Source: an uncultured Burkholderiales bacterium (lineage in GTDB: Bacteria; Pseudomonadota; Gammaproteobacteria; Burkholderiales; Burkholderiaceae_C). Taken from it: a stretch of DNA of 47,414 nucleotides. The translations under genes and the position numbers were made by a program. The DNA is taken from assembly GCA_937864005.1 (NCBI GenBank), contig CALMIL010000056.1:1-47414 (forward strand), written 5' to 3'. Shown here piece by piece: positions 1 through 9,205 of the stretch. Every line of letters starts with the position of its first letter. Within the stretch, counting starts at the first letter, position 1. The notes beneath the pieces were generated by a model, which was given only the letters and a program-made list of their open reading frames with translations, had not been told where the DNA came from and did no database searches.

Positions 1-267
1 CGCGCAGCACGCGCACGGTGCCGAGCAGGCCGTCGAAAACACCTTGTGGTCAGCGTCAGGAACCGACTGGCAGCAGTCGTTTGCACTTGTCCCCGTGCCG
101 GAAACCTGGGCGCCGATACACGCCGGTCCCGCGCTCGTCACTGCCGTCGAGCTGCGATCCGATCCGCCGCCGCGCTAGACTCCCGACAATCGCTGAAGCG
201 GGTTACCAGCTCGCGCCGGTCGAGGCTGCGTGCAGATTCAGCTCACCGCCATTTTTCGAGGCCCTCG
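1..267. other. Left-edge region without a recognisable gene
   Basis: I see no complete gene here. Open frames crossing it are Arg/Ser/Pro-rich, as expected for chance frames in GC-rich DNA. The first 40 bases read on the minus strand give a short plausible peptide (VFDGLLGTVRVLR) directly after an in-frame stop and without a good start codon. It could be the edge of a minus-strand gene lying mainly outside the window, but this cannot be decided. The promoter of the following hicBA pair should lie in the last 100 bases. I do not see a convincing -35/-10 pair. Confidence 0.4.
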
Positions 268-474
268 ATGGAACTTACCGCCGTGCTCACACCCGCCGAG
301 GAAGGCGGCTACGTCGCGCTGAATCCGGAGACCGGCACGACGACACAGGGCGAGACAGTGGAGGAAGCCGTCGCCAACCTGCGCGAGGCGACCGCCCTGT
401 TCTTGAGCGAGTTCCCGCTGTCGTCGCGCGGGCATCCGGTGGTCACGACATTCTCCGTACCGGTACATGCCTAA
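268..474 (+). CDS. hicB: HicB-family antitoxin (type II toxin-antitoxin)
   Basis: A 68-residue protein that would neutralise the HicA toxin encoded directly downstream. The sequence shows the HicB partial RNase-H-like fold signature: a strand ending in EEGGYVALNPE, then GETVEEAVANLREA and a helix with LFLSEFP. This is the usual small soluble HicB form. The C-terminus is short and carries no visible ribbon-helix-helix or HTH domain, so operator binding, if any, is not evident. The ATG at 268 was chosen because homology begins there and a weak purine-rich site (cgagg) precedes it; the longer frame upstream has shadow-like composition. It overlaps hicA by 8 bases, which fits translational coupling. 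Antitoxin-first order is common for this subfamily. Confidence 0.82.
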   Translation: MELTAVLTPAEEGGYVALNPETGTTTQGETVEEAVANLREATALFLSEFPLSSRGHPVVTTFSVPVHA

Positions 475-682
475 GCTTCCGCGCGTGTCCGGCGCTCAGG
501 CGCTGAAGGCACTGCAGAAGCTCGGGTTCGAGAAAGTACGTCAGTCCGGGAGCCACGTCATCGCCCGTCGCGGGACCAAGGGTTGCGTCATCCCGATGCA
601 TGCCGAGCTCAAGATCGGCACGCTCGCCGGTGTGCTGCGTCAGGCCGAGGTGTCGGCTGAAGAGTTCCTCGCCTCGCTCTGA
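467..682 (+). CDS. hicA: HicA-family mRNA interferase toxin
   Basis: A 71-residue protein of the HicA family (YcfA/HicA, dsRBD-like fold). It is expected to cleave mRNA independently of the ribosome and to be held inactive by HicB. The hallmarks are visible: an N-terminal SGAQALKALQKLGF helix, then RQSGSHVIAR containing the catalytic-type G-S-H motif (His around residue 29), and a C-terminal helix after LKIGTLAGVLRQAEVS. Length matches the family. It starts inside the end of hicB and ends one base before the stop codon of the converging LuxR remnant, so it has no downstream spacer. Family assignment is firm; activity is inferred from the intact motif. Confidence 0.88.
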   Translation: MPKLPRVSGAQALKALQKLGFEKVRQSGSHVIARRGTKGCVIPMHAELKIGTLAGVLRQAEVSAEEFLASL

Positions 683-1088
683 CTACACCGCCAGTCGAAC
701 CAGCGCCGCCCGCCTCCTGCAGCCGGTCTTCTGATACAGCGCCAGCAGGTGGGTGCGCACGGTCGCGCAAGAGATGTGGAGCCGATCGGCCGCCTGGCGC
801 GGGGACAGGCCTTCGGCGACGTTGCGCAGCATGGCCGCTTCGGCGGCGGTCAGGGCGTGGACCGAGGTCAGGTGCCGCAGCCACTGACGTGACGCTTCCG
901 GCGCGGCCGGCACCGCGTCCTTCGGCAGGATGCCTCGCTCGCGGGGCCCACGGTGAAAAAGCGGCAACGCCGTCCGAGCCGGTCGCGACAGCGATGCACT
1001 CCAGCGCCTCGCGCCAGCGGCTGCCGTCGAGCGCGGCTTCGTTGATCGCCGCGCGAACGCGGTTGAGGTCGGCTGCTGTCTCCAGGAT
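683..1088 (-). pseudogene. LuxR-type transcriptional regulator, frameshifted and internally deleted remnant
   Basis: The 3' part (683 to about 955) reads as a GerE/LuxR helix-turn-helix: LTAAEAAMLRNVAEGLSPRQAADRLHISCATVRTHLLALYQKTG. The 5' part (about 1088 to 955) reads in another frame as RAAINEAALDGSRWREALECIAVATGSDGVA, the typical opening of a family of LuxR regulators that have an N-terminal sensor domain. The frame change falls near a run of Ts around 956-960. Between the two parts only about 30 residues remain where this family normally carries a sensor domain of well over 100 residues. No ATG/GTG precedes the N-terminal frame; an ATC sits at the expected start behind a purine-rich stretch. 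I infer a dead regulator with a lost start, a frameshift and a deletion. It converges on hicBA. Confidence 0.65.
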
Positions 1089-1251
1089 CGCACCCCCTTC
1101 GCGTCAGGGGGCGCCCGGTTGCAGGATCTGCAATGGCCCGCGCGACGCCTCCACCATTTGACGGAGATTCGACCCCTCACGTCAAGGCGCCGCCCGGCCC
1201 ATCGATGCCGGCCCGCCTTCGGGCGGCGTCTGCACCGCGCGCGGTGCTCTC

Positions 1252-1257
1252 TACAAT
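1252..1257 (+). promoter_or_regulatory. Candidate -10 box before the UbiH-type gene
   Basis: TACAAT lies 8 bases before the ATG at 1266, in an otherwise GC-rich stretch. No good -35 is visible at the proper distance. If it is used, the transcript would be nearly leaderless. Weak support. Confidence 0.25.
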
Positions 1258-1265
1258 CCCCGTCA

Positions 1266-2390
1266 ATGGAGAATTTCGATGTCTGCGTGCGCGGCGCCGG
1301 GATCGTCGGCAAGAGCCTCGCGCTGACGCTGGCGCGCCAGGGGTTGCGGGTCGCGCTGCTGCCCGAGGGTGCTGCGGCGGCGCAGCGCGCGGGGGAGGAC
1401 ATCCGCGCGTACGCGCTCAATGCGGTCTCGGTCGGGCTGCTCGAGCGGCTCAAGGTCTGGGATTCGCTGCCGGCGCAGGCGAAGACGGCGGTGCACGATA
1501 TGCGGGTGCAGGGGGACGCGGCCGGCGGGGAGATCGACTTCTCGGCCTGGCAGCAGCGCGTCGGTGAACTCGCCTGGATCGTCGATGCCGGGGTGCTCGA
1601 GCGCCAGCTCGAAGATGCGCTGCGCTACGCGCCGCACGTCACGCTGATCGACCCGGCGCGCGGCGCACCGCCGGCTGCGCTCGTCGCGCTGTGCGAGGGC
1701 AAGGCGTCGGCGACGCGCGACGCGCTGGGTGTGACGATGGCGCGCAGTGTGTACGGTCACACCGCGATCGCGACCCGTCTGGTCGCCGCCGAGGCGCACC
1801 GCAATACCGCGTGGCAATGGTTTCGCGCGCCGGACGTGCTCGCGCTGCTGCCGCTCGATACGCCGCAAGGCGGCCACTCGTTCGCCCTCGTCTGGTCGCT
1901 GCCCGACGATCGCGCGCAGGAACTGCTCGCCTTGGACAACGCGGCGTTCGAGCAGGCGCTGTTCGATGCGACCGGCGGCGCCTGCGGTGCGCTGCGGCTC
2001 GCCGCGCCGCGCGCGGCGTGGCCGCTGATGCTCGCCACCGCCGACCGCTGGTGCGGCGACGGCTGGGTGCTGCTCGGCGATGCGGCGCATGTCGTGCATC
2101 CGCTGTCGGGCCAGGGGCTCAATCTCGGCCTGGCCGACGTCGTCGCCCTCGCGCAGGCGATCGAGGAGCGCGAACCCTGGCGCGCGCTCGGCGACGAGAA
2201 ACTGCTGCGCCGCTATGCGCGCGAACGTGCCGCACCGACCTGGGCCATGGGCCGCGTGACCGACGGCCTGCTGCAGCTCTTTTCCCGCCCCGAACCCGCA
2301 GTGCAGGAACTTCGCAACCGCGGCATGAGTCTTGTCAACCGGCTGCCCCCGATCAAGCGCTGGCTTGCGTCGCGCGCGGTGGGCTCATGA
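1266..2390 (+). CDS. UbiH/UbiF/VisC-family FAD-dependent aromatic hydroxylase
   Basis: A 374-residue flavoprotein monooxygenase of the UbiH/COQ6 family, expected to hydroxylate the ubiquinone ring precursor at the inner membrane. The N-terminal Rossmann FAD motif is GAGIVG (residues 10-15), and the second FAD motif is GDAAHVVHPLSGQGLNLGL (271-289), both well conserved. The middle Asp-Gly motif typical of the family appears as CEGK near residue 143, a divergence worth noting. The final 80 residues are helical as usual. Start: the ATG at 1266 gives the standard length; longer in-frame starts have implausible sequence. The stop overlaps the start of the dsbC-like gene (ATGA), so the two are probably cotranscribed. 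Which ring position it modifies cannot be told from sequence alone. Confidence 0.85.
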   Translation: MENFDVCVRGAGIVGKSLALTLARQGLRVALLPEGAAAAQRAGEDIRAYALNAVSVGLLERLKVWDSLPAQAKTAVHDMRVQGDAAGGEIDFSAWQQRVGELAWIVDAGVLERQLEDALRYAPHVTLIDPARGAPPAALVALCEGKASATRDALGVTMARSVYGHTAIATRLVAAEAHRNTAWQWFRAPDVLALLPLDTPQGGHSFALVWSLPDDRAQELLALDNAAFEQALFDATGGACGALRLAAPRAAWPLMLATADRWCGDGWVLLGDAAHVVHPLSGQGLNLGLADVVALAQAIEEREPWRALGDEKLLRRYARERAAPTWAMGRVTDGLLQLFSRPEPAVQELRNRGMSLVNRLPPIKRWLASRAVGS

Positions 2391-3151
2391 CATACCGACC
2401 GACGAAAGCCCCGATGAGACGCTTCAACCCGATTTCCGTTCGATCCCTGCTGGTGTTGCTGGCGCTCGCCGCCGTGGCGCAGTTCGCCGCCGCCCAGGAG
2501 GCCGTGATCCGCAAGAATATCGCCCAGCGGCTGCCCGACTTTCCGAAGATCGACGAAGTGAGCAAGACGCCGATCCCGGGGCTCTACGAACTGCGCATCG
2601 GCACCGACGTGCTCTACAGCGACGAGCAGGGCAACTATGTGATCGAGGGCAGCATCATCGACACCCGCTCGCGGGTGAACCTGACGCAGTCGCGCGAGGA
2701 CAAGCTCAATGCGATCGATTTCGCGAGCCTGCCGCTGAAGGATGCGGTGGTCTGGAAGACGGGCAACGGCGCGCGGCGCATCGCCGTCTTCGCCGATCCG
2801 AACTGCGGCTACTGCAAGAAGTTCGAGCACGAGCTGCAGCAGATGAAGAACGTCACCGTCTATACGTTCCTGATCCCGATCCTGGGCGGTGATTCGCCGG
2901 AGAAATCGGCCAATATCTGGTGCGCCAAGGACAGTACGCGCGTCTGGCGCGAGTGGATGCTCGAAGGCAAGACGCCGCCGCGCAATATGGCGAGCTGCGA
3001 GACGCCGATGGCGCGCAACCTCGCGCTCAGCCGCAAATACAAGATCAACGCGACGCCGGCGATCATCTTCGAGGACGGCACGCGCAACCCCGGCATGATG
3101 AGCGCGCAGGATCTCGAAAAGCGCCTGGCATCGAACGTCGCGGCGCGCTGA
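2387..3151 (+). CDS. dsbC: DsbC-type periplasmic disulfide isomerase
   Basis: A 254-residue thiol-disulfide isomerase. It has a signal peptide (hydrophobic core LLVLLALAAVAQFAAA, residues 21-36), then a DsbC/G dimerisation domain (about 38-105), then a thioredoxin-fold domain with the active site CGYC (140-143) and the cis-Pro loop NATPAIIFEDG. Two more Cys (in NIWCAKD and ASCETP) match the structural pair of DsbC. Role: reshuffles wrong disulfides of periplasmic proteins, kept reduced by DsbD. The first ATG overlaps the stop of the preceding gene; a second ATG at 2414 also gives a good signal peptide and is preceded by a GAAAG stretch, so the true start may be nine codons later. The secreted surface protein and heparinase-like protein in this window contain cysteines and could be clients. 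Confidence 0.9.
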   Translation: MTYRPTKAPMRRFNPISVRSLLVLLALAAVAQFAAAQEAVIRKNIAQRLPDFPKIDEVSKTPIPGLYELRIGTDVLYSDEQGNYVIEGSIIDTRSRVNLTQSREDKLNAIDFASLPLKDAVVWKTGNGARRIAVFADPNCGYCKKFEHELQQMKNVTVYTFLIPILGGDSPEKSANIWCAKDSTRVWREWMLEGKTPPRNMASCETPMARNLALSRKYKINATPAIIFEDGTRNPGMMSAQDLEKRLASNVAAR

Positions 3152-3192
3152 AGATTGCGAACCGGCGCCGCACGACCGGGCGCTCCAGGCAG

Positions 3193-4971
3193 ATGATCTC
3201 GTACCGCATCGACGCAGCCGACGCCCGCGCGCACCTGTTTCGCGTCACGCTGCGCATCGAGCGCCCGGCGCGCGAGCAGTTCGTCAGCCTGCCGGTATGG
3301 ATTCCGGGCAGCTACCTGGTGCGCGAGTTCGCGCGCCACCTCTCGGGCTTGCGTGCGCGCCAGGGGGGGCGCGAGCGTGGCGTCGAACAGATCGACAAGG
3401 CGAACTGGCTCGTGCGGTGCGAGGGAGGCGCCGCGCTCACGCTCGACTACGACGTGTATGCCTTCGATACGTCGGTGCGGGCGGCATTTCTGGACGCCGA
3501 GCGCGGCTTCTTCAACGCCACCAGCCTGTGCCTGCGGGTCCACGATCGCGAGGCCGAGCCGCATGCGATCTCGTTTGCCGGCCTGCCGCGCGACTGGCAG
3601 ATCGCGACCGCGATGCCGCGCGCCGACGATGGCCGCGGCTACTGCGCGCAGGACTACGACGCACTCGTCGACCACCCGTTCGAGCTCGGCCGCTTCTGGC
3701 GCGGCAGCTTCGTTGCGTGCGGCGTGCCGCACGAGTTCGTCGTCGCCGGCGCCTGGCCCGGATTCGACGGCGAGCGGCTGCTCGCCGATACGCGCCGCAT
3801 CTGCGAGGCCGAGATCGCGTTCTGGCACGGCGCGAATGCGAGCGCCCGCGATGTGCCGTTCGACCGCTACGTCTTCATGCTCAATGCGGTCGACGAGGGG
3901 CAGGGCGGGCTCGAACACCGCGCGAGCACCGCGCTCGTCGCACCGAGGCGCAAGCTGCCGTGCATCGGCGCGGCGCTCGACGACGGCTACGTCGATCTGC
4001 TCGGCCTCGTCAGCCACGAGTATTTCCACACCTGGAACGTCAAGCGCATGCGCCCGGCCGAGTTCGCCCGGCTCGACTACACGCGCGAGAACTACACGGA
4101 GCTGCTGTGGTTCTTCGAGGGTTTCACGAGCTACTACGACGACCTGATGCTGGTGCGCGCCGGCCTCGTCGACGAGACGCGCTATCTGGCGCTGCTCGCG
4201 AGGAACGTCAACGCCGTGGTCGGCGCGCCGGGGCGGCGGGTGCAAAGCGTCGCCCAGGCGAGCTTCGACGCCTGGGTCAAGTACTACCGCAGCGACGAGA
4301 ACACGCCCAACGCGACGATCAGCTACTACGGCAAGGGCGCGCTCGTTGCCTTCGCGCTCGACCTGTCGCTGCGCGGCGCATCGGGCGGCCGGGCGACGCT
4401 CGACGCCGTGATGCGCGCGCTGTGGGCGGCCAGCGGCGGCGGGCCGATCGCCGAGGCCGACATCCTCGCCGCGACGGCGAAGATCGGCGGTGCGCGGCGC
4501 GGCAAGGCGATCGCGGCGTCGCTGGCGCAGTGGGTGCACGGCACCGATGAGTTGCCGCTCGCCGAACTGCTGACGCCTTTCGGCGTGAAGTGGCGCCCGC
4601 AGGCGGCGACGCTGGCGCAGCGCCTGGGCGTGCGCGTCGCCGAAAGCGCGCTCACCGGGGTGAAGCTGACGCATGTGCTGCGCGGCGGCGTGGCCGAGCG
4701 CGCCGGCCTGAGCGCGGGCGACGAGTTGCTCGCGGCGGGCGGCTGGCGGCTGCGCCGGCTCGACGACGCACAGGCGCTGCTCGCGCCGCAGCCCGCGTCC
4801 CCCCGCAAGGCACCGCCGCACGAATGGCTCGTCTCGCGCGACCAGCGCGTGCTGCGCATCCCGCTTGCCGTGCCGGCGGCGGGCGAAGACGGTGCGAGCG
4901 TGCAACTCGTCGCCGATGGCGCCGCGAGCGCCGCGGCGCGTGCGCTGCGGCGGGCATGGCTCGGCGGCTGA
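3193..4971 (+). CDS. M61-family (glycyl aminopeptidase-like) zinc peptidase with C-terminal PDZ domain
   Basis: A 592-residue protein. The N-terminal M61 beta domain (residues 1-190, with LPVWIPGSYLVREFARH) is typical. The catalytic gluzincin domain has HEYFHTWNVKR (zinc ligands His275 and His279, catalytic Glu276) and a third ligand Glu309 in LLWFFEGFTSYYDD. A PDZ-like module follows at about 490-570 (LTHVLRGGVAERAGLSAGDELLAAGG). No signal peptide is visible, so it is probably cytosolic. Family members are aminopeptidases with some preference for Gly/Ala; the substrate here is unknown. The start ATG at 3193 gives the family N-terminus (MISYRIDA). It follows dsbC by 41 bases and overlaps the next gene by 16, suggesting one operon 1266-6119. 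Confidence 0.9.
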   Translation: MISYRIDAADARAHLFRVTLRIERPAREQFVSLPVWIPGSYLVREFARHLSGLRARQGGRERGVEQIDKANWLVRCEGGAALTLDYDVYAFDTSVRAAFLDAERGFFNATSLCLRVHDREAEPHAISFAGLPRDWQIATAMPRADDGRGYCAQDYDALVDHPFELGRFWRGSFVACGVPHEFVVAGAWPGFDGERLLADTRRICEAEIAFWHGANASARDVPFDRYVFMLNAVDEGQGGLEHRASTALVAPRRKLPCIGAALDDGYVDLLGLVSHEYFHTWNVKRMRPAEFARLDYTRENYTELLWFFEGFTSYYDDLMLVRAGLVDETRYLALLARNVNAVVGAPGRRVQSVAQASFDAWVKYYRSDENTPNATISYYGKGALVAFALDLSLRGASGGRATLDAVMRALWAASGGGPIAEADILAATAKIGGARRGKAIAASLAQWVHGTDELPLAELLTPFGVKWRPQAATLAQRLGVRVAESALTGVKLTHVLRGGVAERAGLSAGDELLAAGGWRLRRLDDAQALLAPQPASPRKAPPHEWLVSRDQRVLRIPLAVPAAGEDGASVQLVADGAASAAARALRRAWLGG

Positions 4972-6119
4972 CGGTGCCCAGGCGGCCGCGGCGCATCCTG
5001 GGCGCCGCGCTGGTGCTGCTTTTCGTGCTCGCGCTGCACCTGTTGGTGGCGCACCAGATCGCGGCGAGCCTTGACGACTTCGTTCGCGCGGGCGAGATGC
5101 CCGAGCGCATCCGCGTCAGCTACGTGCGCGAGCTCGAGCTTGCGGCGCCGCCGGCCGCGGCGCCGGTCGTCGTCGCGGCACCGGCCCCGGCGCGAAAACC
5201 GGCCGCCGCGCGGCCGTCCGCGGCCGCCGCGCCAGCTTCGGCGCCGCGGCCGACGGCCGAAGACGAAGCGGCGTTGCGTGAGCGGGCACGCGCCTGGGTT
5301 GCGTCGCAGGCGGCCTCGGCGCTCGAGGGGCCGGCCGAATCGGTCGCCTCGGCGTTGCCCGCTTCGGCGCCCGCCTCGGCGCCCGAAGCGACGGCACTCG
5401 CCGCCGCGAGCCCGGCGAGCGCCGCATCGGACGCGGCGGTCGAGGCGTTCGACTGGCCGGTCTCGACGCGCCTGACCTATGCGCTCAGCGGCAACTATCG
5501 CGGCGAGGTGCTCGGCGACGCGCAGGTCGAATGGGTGCGCGTCGGCACGCGCTACCAGGTGCACATCGATATCGGCGTCGGCGCGCGCTTCGCGCCGATC
5601 ATCACGCGCCGCATGAGCAGCGAAGGCGAGCTCGTCGGCGACAGCCTGCGGCCGACCCGCTACGACGAGGACACGCGCGTCCTGATGCGCCCTGCGCGAC
5701 GGGTGACCATCCTGCTCGGGCCCGACGAGATCGAGCTGCCGGGCGGCGACAAGCTGCCGCGTGCGCCCGGCGTGCAGGACGCTGCGAGCCAGTTCATCCA
5801 GCTCGCGGCGCACTTCACGACGCATCCGCAGCTGCTGCAGGCGGGCAACGCGATCGACATCCTGATCGCGCTGCGCAACCGGGTCGGCCTCTTCACCTAC
5901 GATGTGCTCGGCAGGGACGAGACGGCGACGCCGTTCGGCGTGCTCGACACCGTCCACTTGAAGCCGCGCGACATCAAGGACCGCGGCAACGTGCTGAAGG
6001 CCGAGATCTGGTACGCGCCGCAACTGCGCTACCTGCCGGTACGCATCCGCATCGAGCAGGATCCGGCGACCTACGTCGACCTCGTCATCGCGCGCCGCCC
6101 GGAAATCGCGGCGCAGTAG
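4956..6119 (+). CDS. DUF3108-domain envelope protein
   Basis: A 387-residue protein with one N-terminal membrane segment (about residues 14-34), a long Ala/Pro-rich low-complexity linker (about 65-160), and a C-terminal DUF3108 domain (about 165-387) containing [20 protein letters not shown] and the region [14 protein letters not shown]3108 proteins are conserved in proteobacteria and probably sit in the periplasm as beta-rich proteins; their biochemical role is not established. The ATG at 4956 overlaps the end of the M61 gene, which supports cotranscription. The linker would let the domain reach away from the inner membrane. The membrane anchor and domain are seen in the sequence; the function is unknown. 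Confidence 0.8.
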   Translation: MARRLTVPRRPRRILGAALVLLFVLALHLLVAHQIAASLDDFVRAGEMPERIRVSYVRELELAAPPAAAPVVVAAPAPARKPAAARPSAAAAPASAPRPTAEDEAALRERARAWVASQAASALEGPAESVASALPASAPASAPEATALAAASPASAASDAAVEAFDWPVSTRLTYALSGNYRGEVLGDAQVEWVRVGTRYQVHIDIGVGARFAPIITRRMSSEGELVGDSLRPTRYDEDTRVLMRPARRVTILLGPDEIELPGGDKLPRAPGVQDAASQFIQLAAHFTTHPQLLQAGNAIDILIALRNRVGLFTYDVLGRDETATPFGVLDTVHLKPRDIKDRGNVLKAEIWYAPQLRYLPVRIRIEQDPATYVDLVIARRPEIAAQ

Positions 6120-6148
6120 GATCAGGCATCGAAACAGAAGGAATCGAC

Positions 6149-6937
6149 ATGGCGACCGAATTCATCCTCGCAGGCATCCGCGGCGAAGGCCCGCGCCGGA
6201 CCGGTCTCATCACGCTGAACCGGCCCAAGCAGCTCAACGCGCTGAACGACGCGCTGATGGACGAGCTGGGCGCCGCGCTGCTCGCCTTCGACGCCGACGA
6301 CGCCATCGGCTGCATCGTCATCACCGGCAGCGAGAAGGCCTTCGCGGCGGGCGCCGATATCGGCGCGATGGCGACCTCGACCTACATGCAGGTGCACGAG
6401 CGCGAGTTCATCACCCGCAACTGGGAGACGATCAAGCGCGTGCGAAAGCCGGTGATCGCGGCCGTCGCCGGCTTCGCGCTCGGCGGCGGCTGCGAATTCG
6501 CGATGATGTGCGACTTCATCATTGCCGCCGACAACGCGAAATTCGGCCAGCCCGAGCTCAAGCTCGGCATCATCCCCGGCGCCGGCGGCACGCAGCGCCT
6601 GCCGCGCGCCGTGGGCAAGGCCAAGGCGATGGACATGGTGCTCACCGCGCGCATGATGGACGCTGCCGAAGCCGAACGGGCCGGGCTCGTCTCGCGCGTC
6701 GTGCCGCTGGCCGAACTGCTGGATACGGCGCTCGCCGCCGCGCAGACGATCTGCGCGATGAGCGGCCCGAGCGTTGCACTTGCGAAGGAGTGCGTGAACC
6801 GCGCCTACGAATCGCCGCTCGCCGAAGGCATGCTCTTCGAGCGCAGGCTCTTTCATTCGCTCTTTGCGACCGAGGACCAGAAGGAAGGCATGGCCGCCTT
6901 CGTCAACAAGCGCGCGCCCGTCTTCAAGCACCGCTGA
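6149..6937 (+). CDS. Enoyl-CoA hydratase (crotonase family)
   Basis: A 262-residue crotonase, expected to hydrate 2-trans-enoyl-CoA to 3-hydroxyacyl-CoA in the cytosol (fatty-acid or amino-acid degradation). The oxyanion-hole segment AFAAGADI (about 64-71) and [15 protein letters not shown] (108-122) are present. Both catalytic glutamates occur, Glu116 in GGGCE and Glu136 in [19 protein letters not shown]. Overall pattern and length are those of short-chain enoyl-CoA hydratase (EchA/PaaF-like). A good AGAAGGA ribosome site lies 6-12 bases before the ATG at 6149. It follows the DUF3108 gene by 29 bases in the same direction; a functional link is not apparent. Substrate chain length cannot be told from sequence. 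Confidence 0.9.
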   Translation: MATEFILAGIRGEGPRRTGLITLNRPKQLNALNDALMDELGAALLAFDADDAIGCIVITGSEKAFAAGADIGAMATSTYMQVHEREFITRNWETIKRVRKPVIAAVAGFALGGGCEFAMMCDFIIAADNAKFGQPELKLGIIPGAGGTQRLPRAVGKAKAMDMVLTARMMDAAEAERAGLVSRVVPLAELLDTALAAAQTICAMSGPSVALAKECVNRAYESPLAEGMLFERRLFHSLFATEDQKEGMAAFVNKRAPVFKHR

Positions 6938-6962
6938 GCCGCGGCTACGGCCGCAGCCTGCG

Positions 6963-7517
6963 CTACGGCTGGAGCCAGCGCGCCGAGGTGCCCTCGAAGC
7001 GCGCGCGGCGGTGGCCCTGCTCGTGCAGTTCCAGCCAGTCGATCGAGAGCACCTTCGCGCTGATGACGGAGAAGTAGTCGCGCGCGACGGCGTCGTGGGC
7101 CGGCGCAGCATCCCCTTCGAGCGGCGTGCCCGGCGGCAGCGGCGAGAGATAGTCCTGCGCGGCGGGCGTCAGCTTGATGCGCGCCCAGCGCGACGAGGCG
7201 GCCAGCCCCGTCATCTCGAGCGAGAGATGGACGCGACAGCGCAACTGCCAGCCGATCTCGGCCGACCACATCACGAGCGTGCCGACCGGATGACTGAGCA
7301 GCTGCGGCACCTTGGCCGCGCGCTCGTCGGTATAGATCAGGAAGTGCGGATCGCGGACGTCGACCTCGCGCAGCACGACGGTGCGCGCGTCGGCCAGGTG
7401 GCCGTTGATCGTCGCCAGCACCGGCGTGCGCCAGGGGTGGTCCTTGCTCGAAACGGCTGCCGTGAGCTGCTGCCAGAGCTCGGTGTGGATCGCGTGCAGG
7501 TCCGTCAGATGGCGCAT
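6963..7517 (-). CDS. PNPOx-like FMN-binding flavoprotein
   Basis: A 184-residue protein of the pyridoxamine 5'-phosphate oxidase-like split-barrel fold (the Pyridox_oxase_2/Alr4036 type). The phosphate- and FMN-contacting stretch HPWRTPVLATINGHLADARTVVLREVD and the second segment LLSHPVGTLVMWSAEIGWQLRCR fit this family. Members bind FMN, but most have no proven PNP-oxidase activity, and this protein is shorter than true PdxH (about 210-220 residues). I therefore call the fold and cofactor, not the reaction. It is read from the minus strand, convergent with the crotonase and just downstream of lysS (46 bases), so it may be expressed with lysS. Confidence 0.8.
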   Translation of the reverse strand: MRHLTDLHAIHTELWQQLTAAVSSKDHPWRTPVLATINGHLADARTVVLREVDVRDPHFLIYTDERAAKVPQLLSHPVGTLVMWSAEIGWQLRCRVHLSLEMTGLAASSRWARIKLTPAAQDYLSPLPPGTPLEGDAAPAHDAVARDYFSVISAKVLSIDWLELHEQGHRRARFEGTSARWLQP

Positions 7518-7563
7518 GGCGGCGACTCTAACAACAAGTCGCGGGCCACGCGAGGGCCTGCCC

Positions 7564-9081
7564 TCAAACGCCGCCTTCCTTGCGCAGCGACGGAAAGAGG
7601 ATCACGTCGCGGATGCTCGGGCTGTCGGTCAGCAGCATGATCAGCCGATCGATGCCGATGCCGCAGCCGCCGGTCGGCGGCATGCCGATCTCGAGCGCGC
7701 GGATGAAGTCGGCGTCGTAGTACATCGCCTCCTCGTCGCCCGCCTCCTTCGCCGCCGCCTGGGCGAGGAAGCGCTCCGCCTGGTCCTCGGCGTCGTTGAG
7801 CTCGGAAAAGCCGTTCGCGAACTCGCGTCCGGTGATGAAGAGCTCGAAGCGCTCGGTCACCGTCGGGTCGGCATCCGACGCGCGGGCGAGCGGCGAGACC
7901 TCGACCGGATAGTCGATGATGTAGGTGGGCTGCCACAGCTTTTCCTCGACCGCCGCCTCGAAGAGGCCGAACTGCAGCTCGGCCAGACTCCAGTGCGCCC
8001 GCGCCTCGTGGCCGAGCGCCTTCAGCCGCGCGCGCAGCAGGCCCGAGTCGGCGGCCTCGGCGTTCGACAGCCCGGCGTATTCGACGAGCGCCTGGCGCAC
8101 CGTGAGGCGCGCGAAGGGCTGGTCGAGGTCGACCTCGCGGCCGCCGTAGGAGAGCAGCGCCGAGCCGGTCGCCTGGCGCGCCGCGTGGCGCAGCACCTGC
8201 TCGGTGTAGTTCATCAGGTCGTGATGGTTCCAGTACGCGGCGTAGAACTCCATCATCGTGAACTCGGGGTTGTGCCGCACAGAGATGCCCTCGTTGCGGA
8301 AACTCCGGTTGATCTCGAACACCCGCTCGAAGCCGCCGACGATGAGGCGCTTCAGGTACAGCTCGGGCGCGATGCGCAGGAACATCTCGCGGTCGAGCGC
8401 GTTGTGGTGTGTGACGAAGGGCTTCGCGTTCGCGCCGCCCGGAATGGGGTGCAACATCGGCGTTTCCACTTCCATGAAGTGGTGCTCGACCATGAACTGG
8501 CGGATCGAGGCGATCGCCTTGCTGCGTGCCGCGAAGCGGGCGCGCGACTGCTCGTCGGTGATGAGGTCGACGTAGCGCTGGCGGTATTTCTGCTCCTGGT
8601 CGGCCATGCCGTGGAACTTGTCGGGCAGCGGCCGCAGGCTCTTCGTCAGCAGCCGCAGCGACGCAAGGCGGATCGACAACTCGCCGGTGCGCGTCTTGAA
8701 GAGCGTGCCCTCGCCGCCGACGATGTCGCCCAGATCCCAATGCTTGAAGGCCTCGTAGACCGCATCGCCGAGCGCGTCGCGCGTGACGAACAGCTGGATC
8801 CGCCCGGAGCCGTCCTGCAGCGTCGCGAAGCTCGCCTTGCCCATCACGCGCTTCAACATCATCCGGCCGGCGACGCTGACCTTGACCGCGCGCGCCTCGA
8901 TCTCGTCGGCCGGCAGCGGGTCGTACTGGCGCAGCAGTTCGGCGGCGTGGTGCCCGGGCTTGAAGTCGTTCGGGAACGCGGCCAGGCCGTTCGCTTTCGC
9001 CTGCGCACGGATCGCGGCGAGTTTTTCGCGGCGTTCGGAGACTAGGGGGGTGTCGGTCGAAAAGGTGTCGTCTTGCGTCAT
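7564..9081 (-). CDS. lysS: Lysine--tRNA ligase, class II
   Basis: A 505-residue lysyl-tRNA synthetase. An N-terminal OB-fold anticodon-binding domain (about 60-170, with [26 protein letters not shown]) is followed by the class II catalytic core. Motif 2 includes [20 protein letters not shown], and motif 3 is [27 protein letters not shown] at the C-terminus. Length matches bacterial LysS. The start at 9081 is the ATG that gives the standard N-terminus (MTQDD...); the open frame continues upstream but with non-homologous sequence. A TACAAT box lies about 25 bases upstream. It is divergent from the Uma2 gene at 9206. Confidence 0.97.
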   Translation of the reverse strand: MTQDDTFSTDTPLVSERREKLAAIRAQAKANGLAAFPNDFKPGHHAAELLRQYDPLPADEIEARAVKVSVAGRMMLKRVMGKASFATLQDGSGRIQLFVTRDALGDAVYEAFKHWDLGDIVGGEGTLFKTRTGELSIRLASLRLLTKSLRPLPDKFHGMADQEQKYRQRYVDLITDEQSRARFAARSKAIASIRQFMVEHHFMEVETPMLHPIPGGANAKPFVTHHNALDREMFLRIAPELYLKRLIVGGFERVFEINRSFRNEGISVRHNPEFTMMEFYAAYWNHHDLMNYTEQVLRHAARQATGSALLSYGGREVDLDQPFARLTVRQALVEYAGLSNAEAADSGLLRARLKALGHEARAHWSLAELQFGLFEAAVEEKLWQPTYIIDYPVEVSPLARASDADPTVTERFELFITGREFANGFSELNDAEDQAERFLAQAAAKEAGDEEAMYYDADFIRALEIGMPPTGGCGIGIDRLIMLLTDSPSIRDVILFPSLRKEGGV

Positions 9082-9105
9082 GTGCGGGCCTGCGGGATAG
9101 CGCGA

Positions 9106-9111
9106 ATTGTA
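9106..9111 (-). promoter_or_regulatory. Candidate -10 box for lysS
   Basis: TACAAT on the minus strand, 24 bases before the lysS start codon, in otherwise GC-rich DNA. A recognisable -35 is not evident at 17 bases. It would give a short leader of suitable length. Confidence 0.35.
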
Positions 9112-9205
9112 GGCAGCACCCCGGGCGGCGGCGGAAGGGGCTGGCGCGGCCATGACCCGCTGGCATGCGCGAGTTCGTTCACAATCGGGCCCGGAGGTGT
9201 ATGCC

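Noticed and set aside
2860..4905. A 681-codon minus-strand open frame opposite the M61 peptidase
   Set aside because: It is an antisense shadow of a high-GC gene: Arg/Ala/His-rich, no family motif, while the plus frame has HEYFH and a full M61 pattern.
7505..9166. A second 553-codon minus-strand frame over lysS
   Set aside because: It runs in another frame of the same strand with RR/AR-rich sequence, while the parallel frame is a full LysS.
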